NCBI GenBank assembly: GCA_947044405.1
Contig: CAMRHE010000035.1
Location: 8,467,501-8,531,500 of the forward strand
DNA length: 64,000 bases
DNA from: Leptodactylus fallax
Taxonomy: Eukaryota > Chordata > Amphibia > Anura > Leptodactylidae
Reading direction: 5' to 3'
In this document: positions 11,022-20,950 of the stretch, piece by piece
Numbering within the stretch: position 1 is the stretch's first letter
Layout: each line of letters begins with the position of its first letter
Notes under the pieces: generated by a model
Seen by the model: only the letters and a program-made list of their open reading frames with translations
Databases searched by the model: none
Told to the model about the DNA's origin: nothing
Translations under genes and position numbers: made by a program

Positions 11022-12766
11022 GGTAAAGATGTGGGGAGCCGAGGAAATGCTGAAGGGAAAGGCCGCAAACTGGAAATGTCACCTGTGGGCGGCAATTGAT
11101 ACAGCAATTCTCAGATACTTTCTGTGAGGAGGATAACTGGAACTTGTAAGTACGCATCCTTTAGGTCGAGAGTGACAAGAACATTGCAGAAAGGATGTGA
11201 CCAACTTCCTGGTCTCCCTTTGGAAACGCTCCTCCTTATGAAGAGACTTAGACACATTAGGACTATAACATATATTGGTAGCAGGAAGTCTGGAGAGTAG
11301 ACCCCAAACCTTCTTCTGAGGGGGGACCTTTATCAAGGCCCTCTTGCCCAGGTATTCCAGAATGGAATTTTCAGTATAACCTGCTCCAGTGAAAGAAGAA
11401 AACGGGTTACAAAGAATCTGTCTTGTGGAGTGCGAAGAAAATCGTCCGCACAACCCTGCTGCACTTACCTGCAAGACCAAAGCTCTTGGATCCTCTCCTG
11501 CCAGAAGGAGAGAAAAAAAATGAGAGAGGCATCCCCTAACAGGAGTACTTGCTGCCACAGGAGGCGAAAAAGCTGGCGACAAAGCCAGGTTTTTCTCTGT
11601 CCCCTTCCTTGGGGAACTTACGTCCAGCCCCTCTGGACTGATATCTAGCACGCCTCTGATATTTTAACGTAGATTGAGGTGGCTGCAGATAACTTCTGCT
11701 CCGGCCAGAAGGTCCTGCTTTTCCTGTAAAAGACTGCGGAAGGCACTTATCCTTTTAATTGCAAGACCTTCCATGATGTCATCCAGGCCTCTGCTAAAAT
11801 GTTTACCCAGCTCATGGGTAGGGAGCATATGTTATACTTGGACGCATTGTCCGCTCCCCAAGGCTTCAACCATAATGGCCTTCTAGCAGCTGTAGAGAAG
11901 TCCCTAGACTTGGTGGCCATCTTGACCTGGTATATGGAAGCTTCCGCTAGATAGTCTCTTATTCGCTACCTCATTGGAGGCAATGCCCACAGAAGCCTGA
12001 GCAGAGGCTGAGGATTAAGCCCTCCTAAGGGTACACTCCAAGCGACTATATATAGAGACTTGGAGATTGGAGCCATCTTCCGCAGAACAGTGGAACAATT
12101 TAGCTATTCAAAGCTTTATCCAGTGTCATGTCCACTTGGAAGGCCCTAGGCCCCCTATTGGTGGAACTAGAGGCTTCCCCAAATTCAACATCACGGTCTC
12201 TGACCAGATGGACTTCAGCAGCCTAGGCATCCTTACCAAGAGGCCTGCTGGGATTTTGTGAAGTGTCTTCATCACATGAGTGCGTCACATAGAGTATGTG
12301 AAATTCCTCCTCTGATGGAACTTACTGAGGATGTCTCTCAGTACTAGGCTTCTAAGAGATCTGAGAAATCGAGTTCCGGATTTCTATCCTGCTCCTTGAC
12401 CCACACAATTACGTCACGAATGGATGGATCCTCAGATGGGGTCCCACGGCATTGGCGACAGTGAGTGTAATCATACCATCAAGCAGAGGGATGTCGCACT
12501 CTGTATAAGTGAAATGTTTCAGCTTAGAGGACCTTTCCCTCATTGAGTCACCGCTGCTACCGAAAACAGTGGAGGACATCAGTCATAACAGTATCAAACA
12601 AAAGCGTACAGCCTATCAAAGAGACAACCATCGACTCAGGAAGAAGGTTTTAAATAGGTAGGGAGAAGACCATACTTACCCATAAAACTTATATACAGAA
12701 ACTTTTTTAAGAGACCCTTAACAATGGTGTCTTTAATACCGCTACAGCGGTAAAAGAGCATGGCCT
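11022..12766 (-). pseudogene. DIRS-type retrotransposon A: ORF1 and RT remnants
   Basis: On the minus strand, ~12260-11640 reads as a decayed DIRS ORF1: TAARRPLWLKPWGADNASK parallels TRRALWLKMWAGDPISK in the better preserved element at 49.3 kb. From ~11650 to 11022 it enters RT, with blocks resembling ENSILEYLGKRALIKVP, VTLDLKDAYLQVP and HFQFAAFPFSISSAPHIFT in different frames. Stops and frameshifts are frequent. It ends abruptly at the TA beside Tc1 element B. The other part lies at 15349-16085, beyond the foldback insertion. Confidence 0.75.
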
Positions 12767-12774
12767 ATACTAGT
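12767..12774. repeat. Left 8-bp target-site duplication of the foldback element
   Basis: ATACTAGT here is repeated exactly at 15341-15348, immediately outside the inverted termini. Confidence 0.9.
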
Positions 12775-12842
12775 ACAGTGTCCATATTAGGACATCCTCA
12801 GATATCAAAGTCAAACATCAGATTAATAGCAGTTTACAACAG

Positions 12843-12946
12843 TGATACCTGACTTTGATACCTTACTCTGATACCTGACTTTGATACCTGACTTTGATTC
12901 TGACACCTGACTTTGATACCTGACTTTGATACCTGACTCATATCTG
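12843..12946 (-). repeat. Short arm of the GTCAGGTATCAAA tandem array
   Basis: A few copies of ATACCTGACTTTG-type units, the reverse complement of the array at 14590-15272. It marks the unexpanded side of the foldback element. Confidence 0.85.
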
Positions 12947-13448
12947 ATTGAGTCACAAGTCAGCAGTCAGCTATGAAGCACATACAATGTTACACTGTGT
13001 GCCTCCTAATGATTGGCCAGGATGACTGACCTCTGAGGGAACTCACTGCTCACACTCAGGAGTAGAAGATACTTGTATAAGGCTGCAGGCTGAGAAGCTC
13101 CATGAGCTCTGATAAAAAGTTGTCTGACACAAAGTTGTCTGATGCCTGACTCAGTCAGAGATCAGACTCACACATCATTTGAGTTTTTCATATACATACA
13201 AGCCAGCCAGCACATACAATGGTGGAGATTTATCAAGTAAAATGCTCCATAATTCTGGTATCATTTTCACCAAATAAACTCTCTAATATGTTGTGCGCCA
13301 CATTCATCAAGTATTTAAAATACTTTTATTACTTGTACAAAAAGGGGTGTGGACTCATAGTAAAGGGGCGTGACCTACAATACTGTGCTGCAAAAATACA
13401 TCCAAATAACCTCTCTAACATGTTGTGCGCCACATTTATCAAGTGTTT

Positions 13449-14051
13449 TAGGCTGAGGCACCACGTACCAGGCTGCAGCAAAAAAGTGCTGTGGGAAAAA
13501 CCTTGGCAGAAATGCATCACAGTTTTTCCCTCAAAGATTTTCGCAGAAAGTCTGGCGAGGTTTCCTCTGTGGACTTTCTGCTTCCATTATACCTATAGTG
13601 AAACCGCCAGCATTTCCGTAAATATACTTGACTTGCTATGATCTCCAAAACCGCAACTGTTTTGGAAATTGCAGCATTTCCACTGCATGTATTTTTCTGC
13701 AATGCGTGGATTGTAGGGGTTGTACTGGTACTGGTAATTTGAACCGCACGTCATTCCTGCAATTGGTTTGTTTTACAACCCCTACAACCCACGCATTGCA
13801 GAAAAATACACACAGTGGAGATGCTGCAATTTCCAAAACTGTTGTGGTTTTGTAGATCATAGCAAGTCAATTATATTTACGGAAATGCTGGCGGTTTAAC
13901 TATAGGTATAATGGAAGCAGAAAGTCCGCAGAGGAAACATCGCCAGACTTTCTGTGAAAATCTTTGAGGGAAAAACTGTGATGGATTTCTGCCAAGGTTT
14001 TTCCCACAGCGCTTTTTTGCTACAGCCTGGTACGTGGGGCCTCAGCCTAAA
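13449..14051. mobile_element. Palindromic MITE forming the foldback core
   Basis: The ends TAGGCTGAGGC and GCCTCAGCCTA are inverted, and the interior is a long palindrome with a weakly paired centre near 13710-13785. A related single arm occurs near 2410-2505. Because outer and inner palindromes share one centre, the outer element may have arisen by inverted duplication around this MITE. Several short open frames on both strands are reflections of the arms, not genes. Confidence 0.65.
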
Positions 14052-14589
14052 ACACTTGATAAATGTTAGAGAGGTGATTTGGATGTATTTTTGCAGCACA
14101 GTGTTGTAGGTCACGCCCCTTTACTATGAGTCCACACCCCTTTTTGTACAAATAATAAAAGTATTTAAAATACTTGATAAATGTGGCGCACAACATGTTA
14201 GAGAGGTTATTTGGTGAAAATGATACCAGAATTATGGAGCATTTTACTTGATAAATCTCCACCATTGTATGTGCTGGCTGGCTTGTATGTATATGAAAAA
14301 CTCAAATGATGTGTGAGTCTGATCTCTGACTGAGTCAGGCATCAGACAACTTTGTGTCAGACAACTTTTTATCAGAGCTTATGGAGCTTCTCAGCCTGCA
14401 GCCTTATACAAGTATCTTCTACTCCTGAGTGTGAGCAGTGAGTTGCCTCAGAGGTCAGTCATCCTGGCCAATCATTAGGAGGCACACAGTGTAACATTGT
14501 ATGTGCTTCATAGCTGACTGCTGACTTGTGATTCAATCAGATATGAAAGTCAGAAGTCATCTAAGTTTTACAACCAGCCCAGAAACTGC

Positions 14590-15272
14590 ATATAGTCAGG
14601 TGTCAGGTATCAAAGTCAGGTGTCAGAATCAAAGTCAGGTATCAAAGTCAGTTGTCAGAATCAAAGTCAGGTATCAAAGTCAGGTGTCAAAGTCAGGTAT
14701 CAAAGTCAGGTATCAAAGTCAAAGTCAGGTATCAAAGTCAGGTATCAGAATCAAAGTCAGGTATCAAAGTCAGGTGTCAGAGTCAAAGTCAGGTATCAAA
14801 GTCAGGTATCAGAATCAAAGTCAGGTATCAAAGTCAGGTATCAGAGTCAAAGTCAGGTATCAAAATCAAAGTCAGGTATCAAAGTCAGGTGTCAGAGTCA
14901 AAGTCAGGTATCAAAGTCAGGTATCAGAATCAAAGTCAGGTATCAAAGTCAGGTGTCAGAGTCAAAGTCAGGTATCAAAGTCAGGTGTCAGAGTCAAAGT
15001 CTGGTATCAAAGTCAGGTGTCAGAGTCAAAGTCAGGTATCAAAGTCAGGTATCAGAATCAAAGTCAGGTATCAAAGTCAGGTGTCAGAGTCAAAGTCAGG
15101 TATCAAAGTCAGGTGTCAGAGTCAAAGTCTGGTATCAAAGTCAGGTGTCAGAGTCAAAGTCAGGTATCAAAGTCAGGTGTCAGAATCAAAGTCAGGTATC
15201 AAAGTCAGGTGTCAGAGTCAAAGTCAGGTATCAAAGTCAGGTATCAGAGTAAGGTATCAAAGTCAGGTATCA
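14590..15272 (+). repeat. Tandem array, 13 + 19 bp units (32-bp higher order)
   Basis: Alternating TCAGGTATCAAAG (13 bp) and TCAGGTGTCAGAGTCAAAG (19 bp) with point variants. The unit has no stop in any plus frame, so all three frames are open for over 200 codons. This is composition, not coding. It is the expanded counterpart of the short array at 12843-12946. Confidence 0.92.
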
Positions 15273-15340
15273 CTGTTGTAAACTGCTATTAATCTGATGT
15301 TTGACTCTGATATCTGAGGATGTCCTAATATGGACACTGT

Positions 15341-15348
15341 ATACTAGT
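15341..15348. repeat. Right 8-bp target-site duplication of the foldback element
   Basis: ATACTAGT, identical to 12767-12774. Confidence 0.9.
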
Positions 15349-16085
15349 CCAGTTGCGCAGTCCAGCACTACTGGGTGAAGGCTGCAGAAGTGTAACAGAA
15401 ACAAAGGGTCCAGGAAAACGGGACCTGCAAAAAGTTTCCAGAACCTGAAGTGACAAAATCACTTCCCACGGCTTTAAAACCTTTCTCTCCCTCTTCGCTC
15501 TTATTCCACTGCTATAGGAAGTGCAGTGTGTTTTTGTGGCAGACTGGAATAGAACCATAACTGCAACAGAAAGGCATTCTGAGACACTGTGATCTGTGGT
15601 AGCTGAGCACAAACACCTGAAGCATAAGCTCTGCTGAAGAGCTCAGCCGGGCATAGAGGTTTATTTTAACCCTACAATACAGCCTCCAAGTTCAGAAACA
15701 GACACATACTGAATGCACATCCTGCCCAGCCAACAACATCACAGCCTGAGACAGACAAGGGCAAGCACACCCAGCTTAGAATGGCCACAGACAGAGAGCG
15801 CAGCAGGGAGAAACAAGGAAGCCTTAGGAGTAAAAAACTCCCAAGGAAAAGATGAACAGCTGAAAGAGGAGAAAAAACTTACAAAAATGTAGTTAACCCC
15901 CAACTCCTTAGGAAAAAAATGGGAGGACAAAGAGCCTCCCCCCACCTGTCCAACACACAGGACAGAAAAAAACACAGTGAGGGGAGTATCGCTTAATTAA
16001 TTATGTAAATTAAAAATTCCACCTGTCCTACCAGCACACAGGGGCAGAGATACCCCCATAATGTGCTGCTGTTGAACGTAAGGGG
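15349..16085 (-). mobile_element. DIRS element A, 5' leader and terminal region
   Basis: The stretch resumes after the foldback element. Minus-strand sequence resembles a DIRS leader. The outer part (~15930-16060) has paired blocks around ACAGGTGG and AGGACAG that look like degenerate terminal repeats, comparable in style to the CCTGTCCCTA motifs of the element at 47.6 kb. The end point is approximate. No frame is convincing. Confidence 0.45.
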
Positions 16086-16449
16086 AACATGATTTCCCCA
16101 TTGTAGCCAGGTTATCTTCTCATGAATGTAGTGTCCTTGCCTGATAACCTGCCCACAATAAGGAAATCATGGCTGGACTTCTGACAAGTCCCAGACCATA
16201 GAAAGTTCCTGTATTCATAGTCATATCCATTGGCAATCGATCAAGATGAAAGACTGTCGCCACTATTAAGGTTAGAGAAAATCTTTAAAACTCTGAAAAT
16301 GTTTTAATTCTTTATATTTTGTTTATAAAACCGTTTAACTTTTAATTGTCTACACCTTTAAATATGGTTATGTTCATGGGAAAAGAGTATAATAGCACTC
16401 CAGTTTTGCCTCCTTTGGGGAAGTTGGAAAAAAAAAATCCCCCATTTTA
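16086..16449. other. Gene-free A+T-rich stretch
   Basis: I see no frame, repeat boundary or motif here beyond short A and T runs. Confidence 0.5.
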
Positions 16450-16732
16450 AGTTTATAGCAGCTTGTTATGCTTGCCAACTTGTGTACAGACCCAGGAGCC
16501 TACCTGGCCAGCATAGTCATTATTATCATCATCATCATCATCATCTCTGCATACAAAGGGCTTAGCTTTATCCTATGGCTGAGATGGGAAAGGTGTTGCT
16601 CTTCTTCCATCCCTAGATGTGTTCCTGTAATCTTAAAAGTAAGGGGATGACATCACTGATCAAGTGTCATTGTTGCCCCAATGCTCAGGCCAAATTTAGC
16701 ACTTTGGTATGCATTGCTTTACACAGCAATAT
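16450..16732 (+). repeat. Dispersed repeat R2, first piece
   Basis: The start CAGCTTGTTATGCTTGCCA recurs near 31450, and the end matches the reverse complement of 44105-44150. It contains an ATC microsatellite (16522-16546). It is split by the LTR element at 16733-19581 and resumes at 19582. AATAT at 16728-16732 is the left target duplication. Confidence 0.7.
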
Positions 16733-17386
16733 TGTAACATCTCTGCCTATTCAAGTCTGGGCACATCCCTCCGCCCGCACGCGGCGGAGCAGGAGGCGTG
16801 CTCAGTTTGATTCCTTGTTTAAGATACTAGGCTAGTGCTCAGTCTGAACACTAGCCTAGACTATGTAATTGATTTTCTGCCACAACCGTCTCCTTCACCT
16901 TGGTTTTCCTCTGCTCCACTAATACTTAATTTTAGCCTTACCTGTGTGATTGACAGCCTATCGTCCTATCAAGTCTGGGGCAGGTTTTTCCTTCCTATTT
17001 ATTCTTTGCTCACATTGACATTGGTGCTGGTTATTGCTTAGTGTGTTCTGGCCATTTCTCCTTGCTGTTTTGTTACCTGTATTCCTATTCCTGACCTCTG
17101 GCCTTGACTTTTGACTATTCTCTTGGATTTTGATTCTGTACTGCATTGCTTGTCTGTTACTGAACCTTTGGCCTTTTTTTGTCGTTTGTCCTGTCTCCGT
17201 TATGTGTTGTCACTTATTCAGTGTAGGGACCGGCTCCGAGTTGTCAGCTGTCACCTAGGACAGTCAGGCAAGAGGCAGGGCCAGTGGGGGGGTTTTCAGC
17301 TTTAGGGCTCACTGTCTTGTTGTGCCCCTACCCCCAGGGTTCTCTAGCAGCTACTGGGGAATCGCTCCTCTAGCAATTCCCTTACA
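16733..17386 (+). repeat. 5' LTR of the sushi-like element
   Basis: Starts TGTAACATCTC and ends CCCTTACA. A TATA-like TATTTATT begins at 16996, 30 bases upstream of GCTGGTTATT at 17026, a plausible transcription start. Confidence 0.85.
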
Positions 17387-17387
17387 G

Positions 17388-17397
17388 AATAACCAGC
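17388..17397 (+). promoter_or_regulatory. Candidate self-priming (Tf1/sushi-type) primer site
   Basis: AATAACCAGC lies one base inside the 5' LTR. It is the exact reverse complement of GCTGGTTATT at 17026-17035, the predicted RNA 5' end 30 bases below a TATA-like box. No tRNA-type site beginning TGG follows the LTR. Tf1/sushi-group elements are known to prime from the folded 5' end of their own RNA. Confidence 0.6.
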
Positions 17398-17445
17398 CCA
17401 AAAAATAAAAAATTACCTTCTGCCATTTCTTCCCTCCGGATCAGC

Positions 17446-18580
17446 ATGGATCCTATTCAGGGCCTTGCAGCCAAAATGGAGGGTTTGGCAGGCCTGGTAG
17501 CTGAGCTAGCTAAACAGGTTCCCCAGTTGTTTCTGCCCATTTCAGGGTTAAGATGCTACTCCCGGATCATTTCTCAGGGGACCGAGAAAAATTTGAGACT
17601 TTCCGGGAGTCTTGTCGCCTGTATTTCCGGATTAATCCATATGCATCCCAGGCCCAAATGGTGGAAGTAGTTATATCCCTGCTACAGGGGGATCCACAAG
17701 CTTGGGCCCTTAAACTCCCTCCTGGGGCTGAGGAGTGGTCAGATTTTGAAAAAAAAAATTTTGTCTTTGGGGTCTATGTATGCTGAACCAGACCACATTG
17801 GACTTGCGGAATCGCAACTCCTCATCATGTGGCAGGGCAAACGCTCTGCTGAGGAATACTGCTCAGAATTCCGCAAGTGCAGTGTAACTGCAGGTTGGTG
17901 TGAGTCAGCTCTAAAGGCCCACTTTAAACAAGGCTTGTGTGACCGTGTTAAGGAGGTCTGGGTTGGTCACCCAGATCCCCCTACTATTGAGCAGGCCATG
18001 ACTTTGGCCGTTCGTATTGACCGTAGAATCTGGGAAAATGTTAAAGAGAGAGTAGGGTCTGTTTCCTCCAATTTTTCTGTCTCTTCCTCTCTCTCTCTCC
18101 TGATAAACCCACTTTTTCTCCCATCACTCCTGGTGAGGAACCCATGAAACTGGGAGTTATGGACGCCAAGACTCGACGAGAGCATCGTCTCCGGAATAAC
18201 CTCTGTCTGTACTGTGGTACTTCAGGTCAGATAATTCGAGATTGCTCCATCAGACCCCGCACTCCAGGGGAAAAGCTTCAGTGCCTGAGTGGTAGTCAGA
18301 AGAACCACTCAGGCAACCAGGTATTTGCCGGAAATAACAATAAGATGTTATCTGTGTCCCTGTCCTCTGGGGACAGATCTGTTTCTGGACAGGCCCTAGT
18401 TGATTCTGGGTCTGCGGCAAACTTTGTCAAACTTTCATTTGTCTCAGCTTTAGGCATTAAGCTTTTGCCGCTTGATATTCCTCTGGCGGTTACTGGAGCG
18501 GATTTTGCCCCACTGGCCAGGGGTAAGGTCCAATGCAAGACCCCCTTAATCATGTGGGTTCTGCACATTCTGAGGTCATA
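17446..18580 (+). pseudogene. Sushi-like gag and protease-like region, frameshifted
   Basis: It starts with ATG at 17446 (MDPIQGLAAKMEGLAGLVAE). A shift near 17550 continues into FSGDREKFETFRESCRLYF, the typical capsid start of sushi-type Gag. A second shift follows the A-run at 17749-17758, before SAEEYCSEFRKCSVTAGW. A third, near 18110-18145, precedes a zinc knuckle in which the His is replaced: CLYCGTSGQIIRDC has Gln at the H position. The protease-like motif LVDSGSAANFV follows (~18400). Gag would form the particle. The product is not functional as read. Confidence 0.82.
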
Positions 18581-18923
18581 AGCTTCTTTGTTATGGAGCA
18601 TCTGTCTTCTGATATTGTTTTGGGACTTCCCTGGTTGAACCTCCATAACCCTATTTTTGATTGGGGTAAAAGGGAGTTAGTAAAATGGGGAGATCAGTGC
18701 TCATCCCACCGTATTGCTTTGCACATCTTAGATTGTGTCAGTGAGGAGACGGTCTCGGCTACTAAGGGTTGGAAATGCCAGGCTAATAAAAAACGTTTTG
18801 CTGGTCCACCTGCACCTCTTGTTGTTCATGGAGATCTGGAATTTAAGGCAAAGAAAATACTGGATCCTTCTAAAACTGGTTTACCTGGTGAGGATCCGGT
18901 GGCCCCTCATAAAGGGAGGGTAC
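18581..18923 (+). pseudogene. Pol remnant: protease end fused to chromodomain-like tail
   Basis: The frame from 18533 contains DIVLGLPWLNLHNPIFDWG, a segment just upstream of RT in sushi-type Pol. It then passes directly to VHGDLEFKAKKILDPSK, resembling the beginning of the C-terminal chromodomain, and ends at a stop just before the 3' LTR. A deletion has removed everything between. A polypurine tract (AAAGGGAGGG, 18911-18920) precedes the LTR. Confidence 0.7.
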
Positions 18924-19581
18924 TGTAACGTCTCCGCCTGTTCGGGTCTCTGCACCACCCTCTACCCGCATGCAGAAGGCGTGCTCAGTTTGATTCTGTG
19001 TTTAAGATTCTTGTTGCTCAGTCTGAACACTGTCCTAGACTATGTAATTTATTTTCTGCCACACCCGTCTCCTTCACCTTGGTTTTCCTCTGCTCCACTA
19101 ATCGATAATTTTAGCCTTACCTGTGTGATTGACAGCATATTGTCCTATCAAGTCTGGGGCGGGTTTTTCCTTCCTATTTATTCTTTGCTCACAGTCACAT
19201 TTGCGCTTGCTATTGCTTCTGCGTACCTGCCTTTACTCCGAGCTGTTTTGTTACCTGTATTCCTATTTCTTATCTCTGGCTTATCTCTGGCTCTGTGACT
19301 ATTCTTTTGGATTATGATTTTGTACTGCATTGCTCGACTGTTACCGACCCCTTGGCTTGCTGACCTCCTTTTGTTGTTGTTTGTCCTGTCTGCGTTCTTT
19401 GTTGTCACCTATATTAGGAAGGGACTGTCGACTGGTTGCAGGCTGTTGCCTAGGACAGATCGGGCAAGTTAGCCAGGGATAGTGGGGGGTTTTCAGCTTA
19501 GGATCCACTGTCTTCTTGTGCCCCTCCCCCCAGGGTTCTGCAGCAGCACTGGGGAATTGCTCAACTGGCAATTCTCTTACA
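18924..19581 (+). repeat. 3' LTR of the sushi-like element
   Basis: Starts TGTAACGTCTCCGCC and ends CTCTTACA, followed by the target duplication AATAT (19582-19586). It is collinear with 16733-17386. The presumed start box reads GCTTGCTATT here, diverged from the 5' LTR. Confidence 0.88.
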
Positions 19582-19691
19582 AATATCTTTTAAATGGCTT
19601 TGCATATCCCAACTATTTTACCATGTTTTTTCAGGGCACATAAGGCATAAAATAACTAGCCTTATTTGTTAAATAAGTTGAATATTTTGTT
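19582..19691 (+). repeat. Dispersed repeat R2, second piece
   Basis: Matches the reverse complement of about 44000-44105 (TTTGCATATCCCAACTATTT block). It ends where the Tc1 remnant begins. Confidence 0.7.
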
Positions 19692-20429
19692 TGGAGGAAA
19701 CTGAATGCTGAATTGTATCCAAACAACACCATACCTACTGAGAAGCATTGGGTTGGCAACATCATGCTTTGGGGCTGTTTCTCTGCAAAGGGACCAGGAT
19801 GACTGATCCGTGTACATGAAAGAATGAATGGGGCCATGTATCGTGAGATTTTGAGAGCAAACCTCCTTCCATCAGCAAGGGTATTGAAGATGAAACGTGG
19901 CTGGGTCTTTCAGCATGACAATTATCCCAAGCACACCGCCAGGGCAACGAAGGAGTGACTTCGTAAGAAGCATTTCAAGGTCCTGGAGTGGCCTGACCAG
20001 TCTCCAGATCTCAACCCCATAGAAAACCTTTGGAGGGAGTTGAAAGCCCATGTTGCCCAGCGACAGCCCCAAAACATCACTGCTCTAGAGGAGATCTGCA
20101 TGGAGGAATGGGCCAACATACCAGCAACGGTGTGTGCCAACCTTGTGAAGACTTACAGAAAACGTTTGACCTCCGTCATTGCCAACAAAGGATATATAAC
20201 AATGTATTGAGATGAACTTTTGTTATTGACCACATACTTATTTTCCACCATAATTTGCAAATAAATTCTTTAAAAATCAGACAGACAATGTGATTTTCTA
20301 GATATGTTTTCTCATTTTGTCTCTCATAGTTGAGGTCTACCTATGATGTCAATTACAGGCCGGCCTCATCTTTTTAAGTGGGAGAACTTGCACAATTGGT
20401 GGCTGACTAAATACTTTTTTCCCACACTG
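19692..20429 (+). mobile_element. Tc1/mariner element C, 5'-truncated copy
   Basis: It keeps the catalytic half of a transposase and a right terminal repeat ending CCCACACTG, with TA at 20430-20431. The family is the same as the longer copy at 35044-36434. The left terminal repeat and N-terminal coding part are gone. Confidence 0.85.
19700..20210 (+). pseudogene. Tc1 transposase C-terminal half (element C)
   Basis: Motifs include [14 protein letters not shown], a second-Asp block altered to [12 protein letters not shown], and [12 protein letters not shown]. Stops follow KGPG and TKE. The Asp-Glu spacing is the usual 34. The copy is dead. Confidence 0.82.
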
Positions 20430-20431
20430 TA

Positions 20432-20569
20432 CTACAGACCTGTGTATAGTCTGATCCTGCAATAATTTAGTTGTCCATTCAGTCCTTTCTAAAAACTATC
20501 AATAGACCAACAATGGATAAAATGGAAGATTATGAATCACTGGGATATATCCCTATTGCATAGCCAGCA
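20432..20569. other. Short gene-free spacer
   Basis: Nothing recognisable between the Tc1 remnant and the next palindromic repeat. Confidence 0.4.
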
Positions 20570-20950
20570 TCACTTTAAAAAGGTTTGACATTTCAGGGTA
20601 TTCCCATCTGGACATTTATGGCTATTGCCATAGGCTATACCATAAATGTGTTATAGACCTCTATGATGAACATCTATCATGAGAACGGGGGTCTCCTGAT
20701 TCTGTCTCAGGACTACAAGAATGGATGTAATTGCTGCATGTGTGCGGGTCTCTCCATTCACTTGTGTAGAAGACAGACAGACTACAAGTGAATTGCGAGA
20801 ACTGCACATGAACAGCTATTTTTCCCATACTGCAGGCTAAAAGGACAGAGGATCATCTCGATCAGCCATTTATGGCATAACTTGTGTATTTAGTCATAAA
20901 TGTCTAGATTGGGATACCCGTTTAGGGAAACAACCCATTTAAGCTAGACA
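20570..20950. mobile_element. Palindromic MITE-like repeat
   Basis: GGGTATTCCCATCTGGACATT near 20597 is approximately inverted at ATGTCTAGATTGGGATACCC near 20900-20920. Internal blocks (ATTCACTTGT / ACAAGTGAAT) are inverted as well. The exact ends and duplications are not clear. No protein. Confidence 0.5.

Larger units (their letters stand above)
12775..15340. mobile_element. Large foldback (palindromic) transposon, 2566 bp
   Basis: Termini are ACAGTGTCCATATTAGG and its reverse complement; the first ~80 bp of the two ends differ at about one base. The arms stay inverted-complementary to a centre near 13750. Both are flanked by ATACTAGT. The 8-bp duplication and CAGTG-like ends suggest hAT mobilisation. 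No transposase frame exists. The two sides differ mainly in a tandem CAAAGTCAGG-type array, about 0.1 kb on the left and 0.7 kb on the right. The element lies in the leader or ORF1 region of DIRS element A. Confidence 0.88.
16733..19581 (+). mobile_element. Chromovirus/sushi-like gypsy element, internally deleted
   Basis: Two LTRs (16733-17386, 18924-19581) bound 1.5 kb holding gag, a protease-like segment and the start of a chromodomain-like tail. RT, RNase H and integrase are absent. The 5-bp duplication AATAT is at 16728-16732 and 19582-19586, and a single AATAT occurs in the empty repeat copy near 44.11 kb. LTRs differ at roughly a tenth of positions by eye, so the insertion is old. An internal deletion of this kind would need proteins in trans. 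Confidence 0.88.

Noticed and set aside
13219..14265. Small frames on both strands (about 60-140 codons) as genes
   Set aside because: They mirror each other across the palindrome and contain no recognisable domain.
14590..15272. CRISPR-like appearance of regular short repeats
   Set aside because: There are no unique spacers; units are contiguous variants of one motif, and the context is a vertebrate transposon.
14528..15292. Long open frames (over 200 codons in three frames) reading Ser/Lys/Gln repeats
   Set aside because: They follow from a 13+19-bp tandem array lacking stop codons; there is no start context, domain or non-repetitive sequence.
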